From Pseudomonadota bacterium (GTDB lineage Bacteria > Desulfobacterota > Binatia > Binatales > Binataceae): 64,000 nucleotides of DNA. This document shows positions 29,256 to 38,485 of the stretch, one piece after another. The stretch covers positions 1 to 64,000 of the forward strand of contig JAJPJA010000017.1 in NCBI GenBank assembly GCA_021324455.1. The letters are read 5' to 3'. Under the pieces are notes generated by a model. The model was not told where the DNA came from. It saw only the letters and a list, made by a program, of their open reading frames with translations, and searched no databases. A program made the position numbers and the translations under genes. How positions within the stretch are numbered: the stretch's first letter is position 1; each line of letters starts with the position of its first letter.

Positions 29256-29603
29256 TCAGACCCCCAGGGTGGAGAACGGCAGCAGGGCCAGGATGCGGGC
29301 CCGCTTGATGGCGACCGTGAGGGCGCGTTGATGCCGCGCGCAATTGCCGGTGACCCGGCTGGGCACGATCTTGCCGCCCTCGGTAACGAAGGTGCCCAAC
29401 GTGCGCACGTCCTTGTAGTCCACCTTCAGGGTTTTATCGGCGCAAAAGCGGCATACCTTGCGTCGTCCGCCCGGACGCCGGCGCATCCCGCCGCGCTCCC
29501 CGGAACGTCCTTCCATCCCGCCGCGCTCGCCCTCGGACCGGGGACGTGGACGCGGCGGCGCAGTGCGCTGGCCGGATTCCTCAGGATTTTCGTTCTCTGC
29601 CAT
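29256..29603 (-). CDS. rpsR: 30S ribosomal protein S18
   Basis: 115 residues. The C-terminal 70 residues are S18: [20 protein letters not shown], then [20 protein letters not shown] and [24 protein letters not shown]. An N-terminal extension of about 45 residues (Pro/Arg/Gly/Glu-rich, with repeated ERGGM) precedes it. Such extensions occur in several phyla and are probably disordered. S18 pairs with S6 in the 30S platform, and S6 is encoded just upstream. The CRFC and C-R-H residues could bind zinc. Confidence 0.97.
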   Translation of the reverse strand: MAENENPEESGQRTAPPRPRPRSEGERGGMEGRSGERGGMRRRPGGRRKVCRFCADKTLKVDYKDVRTLGTFVTEGGKIVPSRVTGNCARHQRALTVAIKRARILALLPFSTLGV

Positions 29604-29605
29604 GG

Positions 29606-29953
29606 TTAAACCTTCGCGGGGAAGGGCTTTCCCCTGTCAATTAAGCCTGATACCAAATCAGCCCCGATCGAGGCCGCCGACGCAACCGCATGGGCCATCA
29701 CCTCGATGCGCGGCGAGGCCATCGCACGGCGCACAGCGCGCAGCGTACCGGTAGCTCTGATTTTCTGACCGGCAGCCAGATCGCGCGCCAACTCCCGCGC
29801 CGCCTCGTCGACCAACACCACGTCGAGCAACAGCGGATCGGGATCCACGCCGCAGTCCACCACCAGCCGCGGCACGGGTCTCCCGCTGGGCGTAACGCTC
29901 AGTATCGGCGGCCTGGCCAGGCGGCCATTAAGCTCGATTCTGGTCTGCCCCAT
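29606..29953 (-). CDS. OB-fold single-stranded DNA-binding protein (PriB/Ssb-like)
   Basis: 115 residues from ATG 29953, which overlaps the end of rpsF. The N-terminal [20 protein letters not shown], then [12 protein letters not shown], matches the first strands of the PriB/SSB OB fold, and [16 protein letters not shown] fits the later strands. The place between rpsF and rpsR is the classic site of priB or ssb. The sequence lacks a C-terminal DDxPF-type tail, so it resembles PriB more than a full SSB. An upstream ATG at 29980 is in frame. A role in replication restart is inferred from position and fold. Confidence 0.72.
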   Translation of the reverse strand: MGQTRIELNGRLARPPILSVTPSGRPVPRLVVDCGVDPDPLLLDVVLVDEAARELARDLAAGQKIRATGTLRAVRRAMASPRIEVMAHAVASAASIGADLVSGLIDRGKPFPAKV

Positions 29954-30446
29954 CTCCGGATTCCGTCGGCTGCGCGGCATCGCCCTCGGGACTGGCCACC
30001 GCTTCCTGCGCGGGCCTGGTTTCGGGGGCAGGCGCAGGTTCGGCGGATCCCGCCTCCTGCTCGGCGGAGTGCGGTTCGGGCGCTGCCGCCGCGGCGCGCG
30101 CCTCGGCCAGACGGCGCCGGCGCGCCTCGACCTCGCTGCGCAGCTTGGCGGCGTCGGCGTCTTCCTCGACCATCACCGACAGATGACGCAGGGATTCGTC
30201 CATCAGCTTGAGATTTCGTTCGACCTCGTTCATGACCGCGCCGGGGGCGACATAATCGAGGCGGACGTAATATCCGCGCCGCTCGCGCCGGATGCGGTAG
30301 GCCAACTCGCGGATACCCCACTCGTCGGTTTCGATCAGGTCGCCGCCGCCGTTGGCGACGATATCCTCAACGCGCTTTAGCGATTGTTTGATCTGATTTT
30401 CCCCGAGATCGGGGCGTAAGATGAAGATCGTCTCGTAACGACGCAC
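29928..30446 (-). CDS. rpsF: 30S ribosomal protein S6 with long C-terminal tail
   Basis: 172 residues. Residues 1-95 are S6: MRRYETIFILRPDLGENQIK at the start, WGIRELAYRIRRERRGYYVRL in the core, and FKxxD-equivalent LKLMDESLRHLSVM. Residues 96-172 are an Ala/Glu/Pro-rich tail, longer than in most S6 proteins and probably disordered. It starts with GTG 30446 behind AGGAGG. It is first in the ribosomal cluster. A hairpin in the leader may be the S6:S18 autoregulatory site. Confidence 0.96.
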   Translation of the reverse strand: MRRYETIFILRPDLGENQIKQSLKRVEDIVANGGGDLIETDEWGIRELAYRIRRERRGYYVRLDYVAPGAVMNEVERNLKLMDESLRHLSVMVEEDADAAKLRSEVEARRRRLAEARAAAAAPEPHSAEQEAGSAEPAPAPETRPAQEAVASPEGDAAQPTESGDGADQNRA

Positions 30447-30798
30447 AAATCCTCCTTTTGGATCGACTACGAGCCCCCAAACAAGGGAGCAAGGAGTTTA
30501 ACCGAGCCACAGTAACACGCTGGCAGACGGCTCTCAAGTTAGCCCCCGCCTGGGAGATATTTTATATCGTGCGCCGATGCGAATCTGCATCGCGGCGGCA
30601 AACGATGTGGCGGTTGGCCGATGAGAATTCAGGTACAATCCGCTAACCTCCCCTGCCCTTTCCCATGGGACAGGGTTAAATGCCTGATACGGTTGCGGCA
30701 GCATCCTGATTGTTGCCATCTTGATTTTCGCCGCCTGGCCGTCAGATTCCGGGAGCGGGCTTGAACCGGCCTGGCGCATCGAACAAAGGAAGGGTTGC
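30447..30798. other. Divergent promoter region rpsF / acyl-CoA dehydrogenase
   Basis: 352 bases with no supported gene. On the minus strand a TATAAAAT-type -10 region lies at 30559-30566 without a clear -35, and the rpsF leader hairpin is at 30504-30533. On the plus strand TACAAT near 30635 might be a -10 for the dehydrogenase. Confidence 0.45.
30504..30533 (-). promoter_or_regulatory. Leader hairpin upstream of rpsF
   Basis: In the minus-strand leader GAGCC pairs with GGCTC around a 20-base loop, about 60-85 bases before the GTG start, with a CCG at the base of the first arm. Many bacteria place the S6:S18-binding RNA (with an unpaired CCG) in this leader. The match here is only positional and partial. 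Confidence 0.25.
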
Positions 30799-31992
30799 AT
30801 GGATTTCAGTTTCACCGAAGAGGAAGAACGGTTTCGCGAGCGGGTGCGCGCCTTTCTGCGGGCCAACCTGCCCGAGCGTCTGCGTGAGGAGGGCGGGCGG
30901 CAACCGGGAGAAATCCCGCGCCGGAAGTTCCTGCGCGAATGGCAAAAGAAGCTGCATGAAAACGGCTTTGTGGGGATGTCGTGGCCCAGGGAATATGGCG
31001 GTCAGGGTGCGACCCAGGTCGAGCAGGCGATTTTCAATGAAGAGATGGCCCGCTTCCGCGCGCCCTCGCCGCTCAATCCGGTCGGCATGAACCTGGTCGG
31101 ACCGACCCTGATGGCCCACGGCACCGAAGCGCAAAAGGCCCGCTTCATACCGAAAATCCTGCCCGCCGAGGAAATCTGGTGCCAGCTGTTCTCCGAGCCA
31201 AATGCCGGCTCTGATCTGGCGTCGCTGCGCACAAGGGCGGAATTGCGCGGCGACGAGTTCATCGTCAACGGACAGAAAGTGTGGAGTTCGTTTGCCCATT
31301 ACGCCGACTGGGGTATCCTGCTCGCGCGCACCGATCCCGAAGCTCCCAAGCATCGCGGCATCAGCTATCTGCTGGTGGATATGAAAACGCCCGGCGTGAA
31401 CCCCAGGCCGCTGCGCCAGATTTCGGGCAGCGCGGAATTCTGCGAAGTGTTTTTAGACAACGTTCGTATCCCGCGCGAGAATTTGGTTGGCCAGCTCAAC
31501 GATGGATGGCGGGTGGCGACCACCACGCTGACCAATGAACGCGGCACCACCACGCTGGCGGTGATGATTCGTTTTCAGCGCACCTTTGACGAATTGGTCG
31601 AACTGGCGCGGACCTCGCTGCGGTCGGGAAGGCCGGCGGTCGAGGATCCCATCGTGCGCAGCCGCCTGGCCCAGCTTTACATCGATTTGCAGGAAATGAA
31701 GTACACCTCGTATCGCGCGTTCTCGAAAATTGTCAGAGGGGGAACGCCGGGCAACGAGGGCTCGATTCTCAAACTGCACTGGTCGGAATTCAATCAGCGG
31801 ATGCAGGACTTCGCGATGGAACTCCAGGGTCCCGCCTCCCAACTGTTCCGCGCCTCGCCTTACGCGGTGCGCGACGGGCTGTGGCAGTACACGTTCCTGT
31901 GGTCGCGTTCGGACACGATTTACGCCGGTACCTCCGAGATTCAGCGCAACATTATCGCCCAGCGCGTACTGGGCCTGCCGAAAACGGTTTGA
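30799..31992 (+). CDS. Acyl-CoA dehydrogenase
   Basis: 397 residues from ATG 30799 (AAGGAAGGG just upstream; MDFSFTEEEERFRERVRAFL is the family start). It contains IWCQLFSEPNAGSDLASLRT in the beta domain and ends YAGTSEIQRNIIAQRVLGL. As in the two dehydrogenases at 4.6-7 kb, the MCAD Glu376 position is not Glu (Ala) and a NERG motif supplies the likely base. It is more similar by eye to the 5784-6977 protein than to the 4579-5757 protein. It stands alone, with the next gene convergent. Confidence 0.93.
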   Translation: MDFSFTEEEERFRERVRAFLRANLPERLREEGGRQPGEIPRRKFLREWQKKLHENGFVGMSWPREYGGQGATQVEQAIFNEEMARFRAPSPLNPVGMNLVGPTLMAHGTEAQKARFIPKILPAEEIWCQLFSEPNAGSDLASLRTRAELRGDEFIVNGQKVWSSFAHYADWGILLARTDPEAPKHRGISYLLVDMKTPGVNPRPLRQISGSAEFCEVFLDNVRIPRENLVGQLNDGWRVATTTLTNERGTTTLAVMIRFQRTFDELVELARTSLRSGRPAVEDPIVRSRLAQLYIDLQEMKYTSYRAFSKIVRGGTPGNEGSILKLHWSEFNQRMQDFAMELQGPASQLFRASPYAVRDGLWQYTFLWSRSDTIYAGTSEIQRNIIAQRVLGLPKTV

Positions 31993-32108
31993 TTACAGAG
32001 CCAGGCAACCGCAACGATTCGGCCCGCGGCGCGCCGGCGCACCAACAGCCGCGCCGGCGGCCTTCCGCAGACGCGGCCTGAGGCAGAACCGCTGGAATCC
32101 GGGAATTG

Positions 32109-32891
32109 CTACTCGATGGCACGCGGCGCCGGACCCATTTCAGCCCAGTCAGAAGGGTCGTGGCTGACCCATACGCGCATCCCCTGCAAGTCGCGCATTG
32201 CCTTCAGCCTGCGGATCGACGCCACCGCCTGCTGGGGGTCGGTATCGACCGACATCGTATGCTCGCTATCGAGCGCGTCGCGCATATGCACCGCGTCGCC
32301 CGCCAGCACGATATTCTGATGCGGCAGGCGCACGACCATCGAAGTGCTGCCCGGCGTATGCCCGGGAGTGTGCAGCAGGGTCAGGCTGCCGTCGCCGAAC
32401 ATGTCGAACTCGCCCTCCAGTTCCATCCACTGGTAGTTGCGCGTCGGCAGCAGGTCGTCGATCAGGAAGATATTGCGCCGGTCCGGGGCGGGCCAATATG
32501 CATAGCTGAGCTCGCCCTTCATGGTCAGCAGCTTGGCATGCGGGAACATGAACAGGCCGCCGGTGTGATCCATGTGCATATGCGACATGACCACCCACTT
32601 CACGTCGGTCAGCTTGTAGCCCAGCGCCTTGATCTGGTTATCGACGGTCAGATCCCTGCTGAAGCGGACCATGTTGCGGAACATCTCGCCCCAGTAGGCG
32701 GCCACGTCCTCGGCGACTTTGGGATGGCTGCCGGTGTCGTAGAGCACCAGGCCCCTGGGATGCTCGATCAGGAAGGACGGCACCGGGACTTCGACGATCT
32801 CGTCGCTGCCGCCGACCATCAGGGCTGAGCGCGGGACGACAAAAACCGCGCCCGGCAGCGCCCACATTCTTCTCGCTTTGCCTTCTGCCAT
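32109..32891 (-). CDS. MBL-fold metallo-hydrolase, N-acyl homoserine lactonase-like
   Basis: 260 residues from ATG 32891. The zinc motif SHMHMDHTGG (His-x-His-x-Asp-His) lies near residue 108. LLHTPGHTPGSTSMV gives the next His ligand, LAGDAVHM the bridging Asp and WVSHDP the last His. Overall order and spacing resemble AiiA-type lactonases, which open acyl-homoserine lactones, but other lactone or thioester hydrolases share the pattern. GAGGTGG lies upstream of the start. It is followed upstream (70 bases) by a MaoC-like gene on the same strand. Confidence 0.87.
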   Translation of the reverse strand: MAEGKARRMWALPGAVFVVPRSALMVGGSDEIVEVPVPSFLIEHPRGLVLYDTGSHPKVAEDVAAYWGEMFRNMVRFSRDLTVDNQIKALGYKLTDVKWVVMSHMHMDHTGGLFMFPHAKLLTMKGELSYAYWPAPDRRNIFLIDDLLPTRNYQWMELEGEFDMFGDGSLTLLHTPGHTPGSTSMVVRLPHQNIVLAGDAVHMRDALDSEHTMSVDTDPQQAVASIRRLKAMRDLQGMRVWVSHDPSDWAEMGPAPRAIE

Positions 32892-32960
32892 GGTCCACCT
32901 CGCAGGTTGCTGTGGTGGCATATAACACAGGCCGATGCCGTCCAAAAGCGCGGCGGCGCT

Positions 32961-33413
32961 TTATGCGGGTTTGCGGCGCATCATGGCAGCGCGGCGGGCG
33001 CGCACTACTATCTCACCGCGCTGGTTTTTGCCGCGATGCTCGAACAGGGCGATACCCCATTGCGGGCGCGACCTGGAGTCCCTCAATTCCACCACTTCGC
33101 TCTCGGCATAGACGGTATCGCCGATAAACACCGGCCGCGGAAATTCGACCTTCTCAAAACCCAGGTTGCCGACGGTGGTCCCCAGCGTCAGGTCAGCGAC
33201 CGACAGCCCCACCACCAGACCCAGGGTGAAGATGCTGTTGACCAGGCGCTGACCGAATTCCGCTGTTTTGGAAAACTCGGCGTCCAGATGCAGCGGCTGC
33301 AGGTTCATAGTCAAAGCCGTAAACAACAGATTGTCGGTTTCGGTGACGGTGCGGCCCGGCTGATGCTGCACAACCAGGCCGACCGAGAGTTCCTCGAAAT
33401 ATTTCCCAGCCAT
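32961..33413 (-). CDS. MaoC-like hot-dog dehydratase
   Basis: 150 residues. The N-terminal block [20 protein letters not shown] and the hydratase motif [14 protein letters not shown] (Asn-x2-Pro-x-His-x-Asp, carrying the catalytic His) mark it as MaoC-type R-specific enoyl-CoA hydratase / mesaconyl-CoA hydratase-like. The later [20 protein letters not shown] fits the second half of the fold. It hydrates an enoyl-CoA; the substrate is unknown. It lies next to the MBL hydrolase on the same strand and near an acyl-CoA dehydrogenase, consistent with acyl-CoA degradation. Confidence 0.9.
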   Translation of the reverse strand: MAGKYFEELSVGLVVQHQPGRTVTETDNLLFTALTMNLQPLHLDAEFSKTAEFGQRLVNSIFTLGLVVGLSVADLTLGTTVGNLGFEKVEFPRPVFIGDTVYAESEVVELRDSRSRPQWGIALFEHRGKNQRGEIVVRARRAAMMRRKPA

Positions 33414-33722
33414 CGTTCCTCATCCTGTTGGTCCGCGGTTTGGGTTTGCGCAGCGACTGAGTATAGCTGTCGACCCTTTGGACTCCAGTCGCGTGCAATC
33501 CATGTTCACTGCCGCGTGTAAAAATTCCGCGGCGCGGGGCCCAACGGGTCTGGTCGTCCGCGCGCGCCGCTGTGCACACAAAACACATTTGATGAGATTG
33601 GGATAGGTCTTGCGGCAAAAGAGAGATGACGCCGTCATTCTCCAACGCATGCGGCAGCGGCATGAAACTTGAACCATTAGCCGCGAATTCACCCGCAATT
33701 TTTTTGAGCGAGGTTTACCAAC
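33414..33722. other. Divergent intergenic region
   Basis: 309 bases between the MaoC-like gene and the ferritin-like gene. I see no coding frame, RNA gene or clear promoter boxes; the AT-rich CAATTTTTTTGAGCGAGG just before 33723 includes the ribosome site of the ferritin-like gene. Confidence 0.4.
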
Positions 33723-34412
33723 ATGGCAGCACCCAAATCAAGGACCGCCTCTTCACGTTCCCGTCCCCGGTCCGCCAGCACCAGCCATCCTGACAAAAGC
33801 GGCAGCAGAAGGCATTCCAGGGCTGCTTCCGATGGCACTGCGGCGCGCAGCCGCAATGGCGCCGCACGCCAGACCGAACAGCTTAATCATACGAAGATGA
33901 TCGAATTCCTGTCCGGGATGCTGGCGGTCGAGAAAGGCGGTGTGACGCTCTACGAGAAGGCGCTTAACGACCTCATGGACGAAGACCTGCGCGAACAGCT
34001 CGACGAGTTCCTCGAGCAGACCCGCCGCCACGTCGAACTGTGCGAGGAGATGCTCGAGCGGGCCGGCGGGTCCGCCGCCGAATCCACTCCCACCGCCGAG
34101 GCCGCGGAAGCCAAAGCCAGCGGATTGATGTCGGTCGAGGTTCCCCGGGAGATGACCGATTTCAACAATATCCAGAACCTGGTGCTGGCCGAAACGGTCG
34201 ATAACTGGAACTGGGATCGGCTCAGCGAAATGTCGAAGATGGTCAAGGATCGCGAGCTGCGTTCCGCGATCGGCCGCGCCGTCAGAGAGGTTGCCCGCCA
34301 GGAGCGCAGACATGTGGACTGGAATACCCGGACGCTGGCCGAAATCGCGCGCCAGATGCTGACCAGCCATGAAGCCAAGTCCGACGGAGAGGAGATGCGG
34401 GAGGAGGCGTAA
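33723..34412 (+). CDS. Ferritin-like domain protein with basic Arg/Ser tail
   Basis: 229 residues. Residues 1-50 are Arg/Ser/Ala-rich and disordered, with a net positive charge resembling histone-like or Dps-type DNA-binding tails. Residues 55-220 form two helix pairs with di-iron ligands: MLAVEKGG and EQTRRHVELCEEM (Glu-x3-His) in the first pair, and AETVDNWNWD and RQERRHVDWN (Glu-x2-His) in the second. A Thr/Ala/Glu linker (residues 116-132) joins them. Iron binding, oxidation or peroxide protection is plausible. The order of domains suggests a DNA-bound iron protein, but that is inference. GAGG precedes the start. Confidence 0.78.
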   Translation: MAAPKSRTASSRSRPRSASTSHPDKSGSRRHSRAASDGTAARSRNGAARQTEQLNHTKMIEFLSGMLAVEKGGVTLYEKALNDLMDEDLREQLDEFLEQTRRHVELCEEMLERAGGSAAESTPTAEAAEAKASGLMSVEVPREMTDFNNIQNLVLAETVDNWNWDRLSEMSKMVKDRELRSAIGRAVREVARQERRHVDWNTRTLAEIARQMLTSHEAKSDGEEMREEA

Positions 34413-34610
34413 ACTGAAGTAAAATTGGTCTGACTGGTAAAAATTATAGGAGTCGTCGTAGAGCGAGGCGGGTTTCCGGCCGGGGCGCGGCCGATGATTG
34501 ATGGTCTGAAAGTTGCTCCTCAATCAACCCGGTTGCGTTGCCAGGATCGACTGGCTGGCCTCGCCGAGTTCCAACAGCAGCCGAATCTCGCCTACCAGGA
34601 GGTTTTAAAC

Positions 34611-34784
34611 ATGCTGTATTGGGCAGCCGTTTTTCTGGTTATCTCGATTGTCGCCGCCCTGCTTGGATTTACTGGAATCGCCGGAGCGGCTGCGGCAATC
34701 GCGAAAATCCTGTTCGGTATTTTTCTGGTCCTGTTCCTGCTTTTCCTGGTCATCGGATGGGCCGGAACCCGCGCCATCACCTGA
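34611..34784 (+). CDS. DUF1328 family small membrane protein
   Basis: 57 residues: [20 protein letters not shown], then a Gly/Ala-rich loop and a second helix ([16 protein letters not shown]). This is the YtjA/DUF1328 family of two-helix membrane proteins, often induced by stress. AGGAGG at 34597-34602 fixes the ATG at 34611; the upstream open frame is not family-like. A strong terminator follows, so it is a short transcript or the tail of one with the ferritin-like gene. Confidence 0.9.
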   Translation: MLYWAAVFLVISIVAALLGFTGIAGAAAAIAKILFGIFLVLFLLFLVIGWAGTRAIT

Positions 34785-34836
34785 GCGGGTAATGAAAAAG
34801 CGCGGGTCCGGCGGAGAAAGCCGCTTACGCACATTA

Positions 34837-34872
34837 ACGGGAGCAGGGCGCAACCACCCAGCTCCCGTTTTT
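34837..34872 (+). terminator. Rho-independent terminator
   Basis: ACGGGAGC (34837-34844) pairs with GCTCCCGT (34861-34868), followed by TTTTTCG. It ends the DUF1328 transcript before the convergent gmd gene. Confidence 0.85.
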
Positions 34873-34930
34873 CGTCTGAAACATGCGCGGTAAAAGGCGG
34901 CAGGCTTGAAAACCGGACGATGCGGGCGGC

Positions 34931-35944
34931 TCAGCTTCCGGCTTTCAATTCGCGGCGTGCCAGTTCCAAATCCGAGTCGACCATCATCGCGACCAGTTCC
35001 TCGAATCCGACCTTGGGACGCCACTTCAACGCGGTGCGCGCCTTGGTCGCGTCGCCCTGCAGGACGTCAACCTCGGCCGGCCGCATCAGACGGGGATCGA
35101 ATTCGACATGTTTGCGCCAGTCGATCTGCAGGCGGTCGAAAGTCAATTCCAGGAATTCGCGTACCGAATGACTCTCACCGGTGGCGATTACGAAATCCTC
35201 GGGCTCGTGATGTTGCAGGATGAGCCACATCGCTTCGACATAATCGCCGGCGAAACCCCAGTCGCGTTTGGCGTCAAGGTTTCCCAGCGCCAGCTTGTCC
35301 TGCAGGCCGACCTTGATGCGGGTGGCGCTGCGGGTGATTTTGCGGGTGACGAAATTCTCGCCCCGGCGCGGCGATTCGTGGTTGAACAGGATGCCGTTGG
35401 CGGCAAACAGGCCGTATGCTTCGCGGTAATTGCGCGTCTGCCAATGCGCATACACCTTGGCGCAGGCGTAGGGACTGCGCGGATGAAACGGCGTGGTCTC
35501 GCGCTGCGGAACCTCGGCCGCCTTGCCGAACATCTCCGAGGATCCGGCCTGATACAAACGCACCTGCCGTCCGGAGCTGCGGCTGTGATCGCGCACCGCC
35601 TCCAACAGGCGCAGCGCCCCCAGGCCTACCACGTCAGCCGTGTATTCGGGCTGATCGAATGAGATGCGGACGTGAGACTGCGCGGCCAGATTGTAAACTT
35701 CGTCCGGCGCCACCAGCTCGATAACCCGCCGCAGCCCGGTGCCATCGCCCAGGTCGCCATAATGCAGTTGCAGTCCGGGATGACCGGGATCGAAGCCCTG
35801 GCGCAGATGGTCGATACGCCCGGTGGCGAAACTGGACGTGCGCCGCACCATGCCGTGGACCTTGTAACCCCTGGCCAAAAGAAATTCCGCCAGATAGGAG
35901 CCGTCCTGCCCGGTGACCCCGGTGATCAGCGCGGTCTTACTCAT
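34931..35944 (-). CDS. gmd: GDP-mannose 4,6-dehydratase
   Basis: 337 residues, SDR-extended fold starting [20 protein letters not shown] (GxTGxDGxYL). [11 protein letters not shown] and [20 protein letters not shown] are Gmd-specific, the catalytic block is [18 protein letters not shown] (Tyr-x3-Lys), and the GDP-binding [18 protein letters not shown] is typical. It makes GDP-4-keto-6-deoxymannose for GDP-fucose, GDP-rhamnose or perosamine in O-antigen or capsule. Its substrate would come from the manC/manB operon 13 kb away. No fcl/rmd reductase is in the window. It lies 60 bases downstream of lptD, same strand. Confidence 0.95.
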   Translation of the reverse strand: MSKTALITGVTGQDGSYLAEFLLARGYKVHGMVRRTSSFATGRIDHLRQGFDPGHPGLQLHYGDLGDGTGLRRVIELVAPDEVYNLAAQSHVRISFDQPEYTADVVGLGALRLLEAVRDHSRSSGRQVRLYQAGSSEMFGKAAEVPQRETTPFHPRSPYACAKVYAHWQTRNYREAYGLFAANGILFNHESPRRGENFVTRKITRSATRIKVGLQDKLALGNLDAKRDWGFAGDYVEAMWLILQHHEPEDFVIATGESHSVREFLELTFDRLQIDWRKHVEFDPRLMRPAEVDVLQGDATKARTALKWRPKVGFEELVAMMVDSDLELARRELKAGS

Positions 35945-36004
35945 ATGGATGGACTATTAAACCCGCCCGGCGGCGTCCGTACAAGGGCGCTCGGCAGCCG
36001 GTAT

Positions 36005-38485
36005 CTAGCCGCCAAATGGGCCGTTTGGAGCCCCGTACGCGTTGTTGAGCAGGATGTTGGAGCCGAAGGGGTTGCGGCCGATCGATCCAAGCCCGCCCAG
36101 CGTCAACTGCACGAAAACCTGCACCTCGCTGGGATTGATCGAATCGTTCACGCCGACATCGAGAATCCAGCAGTTGCATTTGGACTTAAGCCGCACTCCG
36201 TATTCGCTGTAGAGCAGCTTGCCGTCGGCGATATCGTAAGCCGGCTCATAATACAGCCCCAGCCGATCGAAAAATTCGTAGTAGGCGCGCCCGCTGATCT
36301 GCTGGACCGCGGTGCGGCCGCCCACGAATGAGTAATTGAGCTGGAAGTACGGACCGCCGGTATAGGCGCGTCCCAGCCGCTGCTGCTGGATTGTGGGCGG
36401 CTGCACCCACGGCGGCCGAAACGCGACGAACACGGTCTCGCCCGCGAACTGCCGCGTATTGGGATTGAAATCGGTGTAGCTGCCGAGCGACGCGTAGGCG
36501 GTGGGATACACGATCGCGTTGGCCGAAATGTCCGAAAAGCGGGCACCCGAGGGCGTGAGCGCGTGCGAGGTGTCATACTCGTGCAACAGACTGAACTCGG
36601 CCAGCTCCATCACGTGTCCGTTGCCGGACTGGAAACTGGCCGGTTCCTGAGTGTTGCCGGTGTTATCCCCGCTGGAGTCGGAATTGCCGGTGTTGACGTC
36701 GGTAGGATTGCCGAACTTGCCGTAAAGACGCGAGACCACGCCCCAGGTAAACAGGCTGCGCGGTTCCACCCGGTCGGTCTCGTCGAAAATCGGCAGTTGG
36801 GACTGGTCGACCACGGGCACGTAGTTATAGGAAACCAGCGGCTCGATGGTGTGTTTAAGCTTGAGCAGGGAGCGCCACTTGAGGTCATATACGCGCTCCA
36901 AACGGCTGCCGATCGAAAAGCTGCCGTCAATCAACTCGCGATGCATCAGGCCGCCCGGCGCCAGGCTCGGACTCTCGCTCAACTGGTTGTTGTAGTTGAG
37001 CACCTGCCCGATCTGAGGATCGAAAGTGCCGATCGGAATCACGTTGATGTTGTGGCCTGAAACGTCGTATACGGTTTCCTCGGCGCCCACCGTTCCCCAG
37101 GCGTAAAGATAGTCCTTCAAGCGCCATGGAACGGTGAGCCGCGGATGCAGGTCAAAGCGCATGCCGTCGATGCCGTTCTCTCTGAGGTAATCGACGCCCT
37201 GAAAATCGTAGTCCACAAAGGCGGAACCGATGCCCAAATTCTGCCGTCCGCTCCACAGCAGTTCGGGCATTTTCTGCAGCGCGAATTGCTGCGCCTGGAT
37301 GTAGTCCTGGATCCACATGCCGTCGAGCAGCAGATAGGAGTTCTCAAAACTCTGCTGCAGTCCGAAATCCGAATTGCCGGTGCGCAGCAAGCCGAAAACG
37401 TTGGGGCCGTATCCGCGCGAGAGCGTATAAATATCCATATCCCGCAGGTAAACGCTGTCGCTGGTCATGATCCCGTCGGCATACGCGACCAGGTCGGGGG
37501 TGATATGTTCGCGCAAAAGACCAATCAGCCCGTAGCGGTTAATCGGGATACTGGTGTCAGCGATCTGGTTGTCGACCACCTCGTTGTTGGAACTGCTGCG
37601 GATGCTCTCATTGAAAAATCCGCCGGTCACCCGCACATAATCGTCCACCCCGTTCTGCAGCCGGTACTCGGCCATCCCGCCAATCCGCGCCGAAGTCTCG
37701 ACGTCGAAGGCCACGGTGGCGTCCTGGCTGCGGTCGATGTCGATGTAGTAGGGCTGAAAGTACTGCAATCCGCGCAGCCGCGACTGCCCAATCAGCGGAC
37801 TCAGCAACCCGCTCTGACGATCGGTGTTGGCGGGAAACACCGCGTAAGGCAGGTCCATCACGGTATGCCCCAGAATCTGCACCTGCGCGTCTCTCACCAC
37901 GCCCCTGCCGCCCAGCGCGGCGTCGATTTCGCGTCCCGCGATACTCCATGACGGCGTGCCCGATTCGCATCCGCAGGTGGTGAAGTATCCGTCAATAACG
38001 CGGTAATGCTGGCCCAGATACTTGGTAATCTTGCGGCCCGCCAGATAGTATTCGCTGCGCTTGACGGTTACTTTGGCGTTTTCGAGCTGGCCGGTTTCGT
38101 CCTGCACGTTGACCTCGGCGCGGGAGGCGGTCACGTCGACGTCGGGGTCGGAGAGATTGACGTTGCCGTGCGCCCCCAAAATCTGATTGCGCCGGTTGAA
38201 ATGCATCTCGTCCGCCTGCAGCAGCGTCGGTCCCTGGCGCAGGCGGGCGCTGCCGCGCGCGATGAAGGTATCGGTTTTGGAATCGTAAATGAATTCGTTG
38301 CCGCTCAGATCGATCTTGCCGCTATGGCTTGAGCGGAATCCGGTCAGCCCCTGCAGGTCCTGCCCATAGCTCGCCCCCGCCGCCGCCAGGGTCAACCACA
38401 GGGCGTACAGCAGCGATGGTCTAAGCAGCTTCAGGGAACAACCTTGTGCGGCCCTGTGCCGCCAGGAAATGGGGATAGACCTCAC
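36005..38485 (-). CDS. lptD: LPS-assembly protein LptD (outer-membrane translocon)
   Basis: About 826 residues. After a signal-like helix (LRPSLLYALWLTLAAAGASY) comes an OstA/LptA-like beta-jellyroll (FIYDSKTDTFIARGSARLRQ, DEMHFNRRNQILGAHGNVNL) and then the large barrel, with the Cys pair TTCGCESGTPSW and VMDLPYAVFPANTDRQSGLL characteristic of LptD. It inserts LPS into the outer leaflet with LptE. The barrel contains a Ser/Thr/Asn-rich loop (GNSDSSGDNTG). The start is uncertain: the frame overlaps the end of folC; GTG 38485 is taken here, TTG 38518 is possible, and a CTG near the signal helix cannot be excluded. Confidence 0.9.
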   Translation of the reverse strand: MRSIPISWRHRAAQGCSLKLLRPSLLYALWLTLAAAGASYGQDLQGLTGFRSSHSGKIDLSGNEFIYDSKTDTFIARGSARLRQGPTLLQADEMHFNRRNQILGAHGNVNLSDPDVDVTASRAEVNVQDETGQLENAKVTVKRSEYYLAGRKITKYLGQHYRVIDGYFTTCGCESGTPSWSIAGREIDAALGGRGVVRDAQVQILGHTVMDLPYAVFPANTDRQSGLLSPLIGQSRLRGLQYFQPYYIDIDRSQDATVAFDVETSARIGGMAEYRLQNGVDDYVRVTGGFFNESIRSSSNNEVVDNQIADTSIPINRYGLIGLLREHITPDLVAYADGIMTSDSVYLRDMDIYTLSRGYGPNVFGLLRTGNSDFGLQQSFENSYLLLDGMWIQDYIQAQQFALQKMPELLWSGRQNLGIGSAFVDYDFQGVDYLRENGIDGMRFDLHPRLTVPWRLKDYLYAWGTVGAEETVYDVSGHNINVIPIGTFDPQIGQVLNYNNQLSESPSLAPGGLMHRELIDGSFSIGSRLERVYDLKWRSLLKLKHTIEPLVSYNYVPVVDQSQLPIFDETDRVEPRSLFTWGVVSRLYGKFGNPTDVNTGNSDSSGDNTGNTQEPASFQSGNGHVMELAEFSLLHEYDTSHALTPSGARFSDISANAIVYPTAYASLGSYTDFNPNTRQFAGETVFVAFRPPWVQPPTIQQQRLGRAYTGGPYFQLNYSFVGGRTAVQQISGRAYYEFFDRLGLYYEPAYDIADGKLLYSEYGVRLKSKCNCWILDVGVNDSINPSEVQVFVQLTLGGLGSIGRNPFGSNILLNNAYGAPNGPFGG

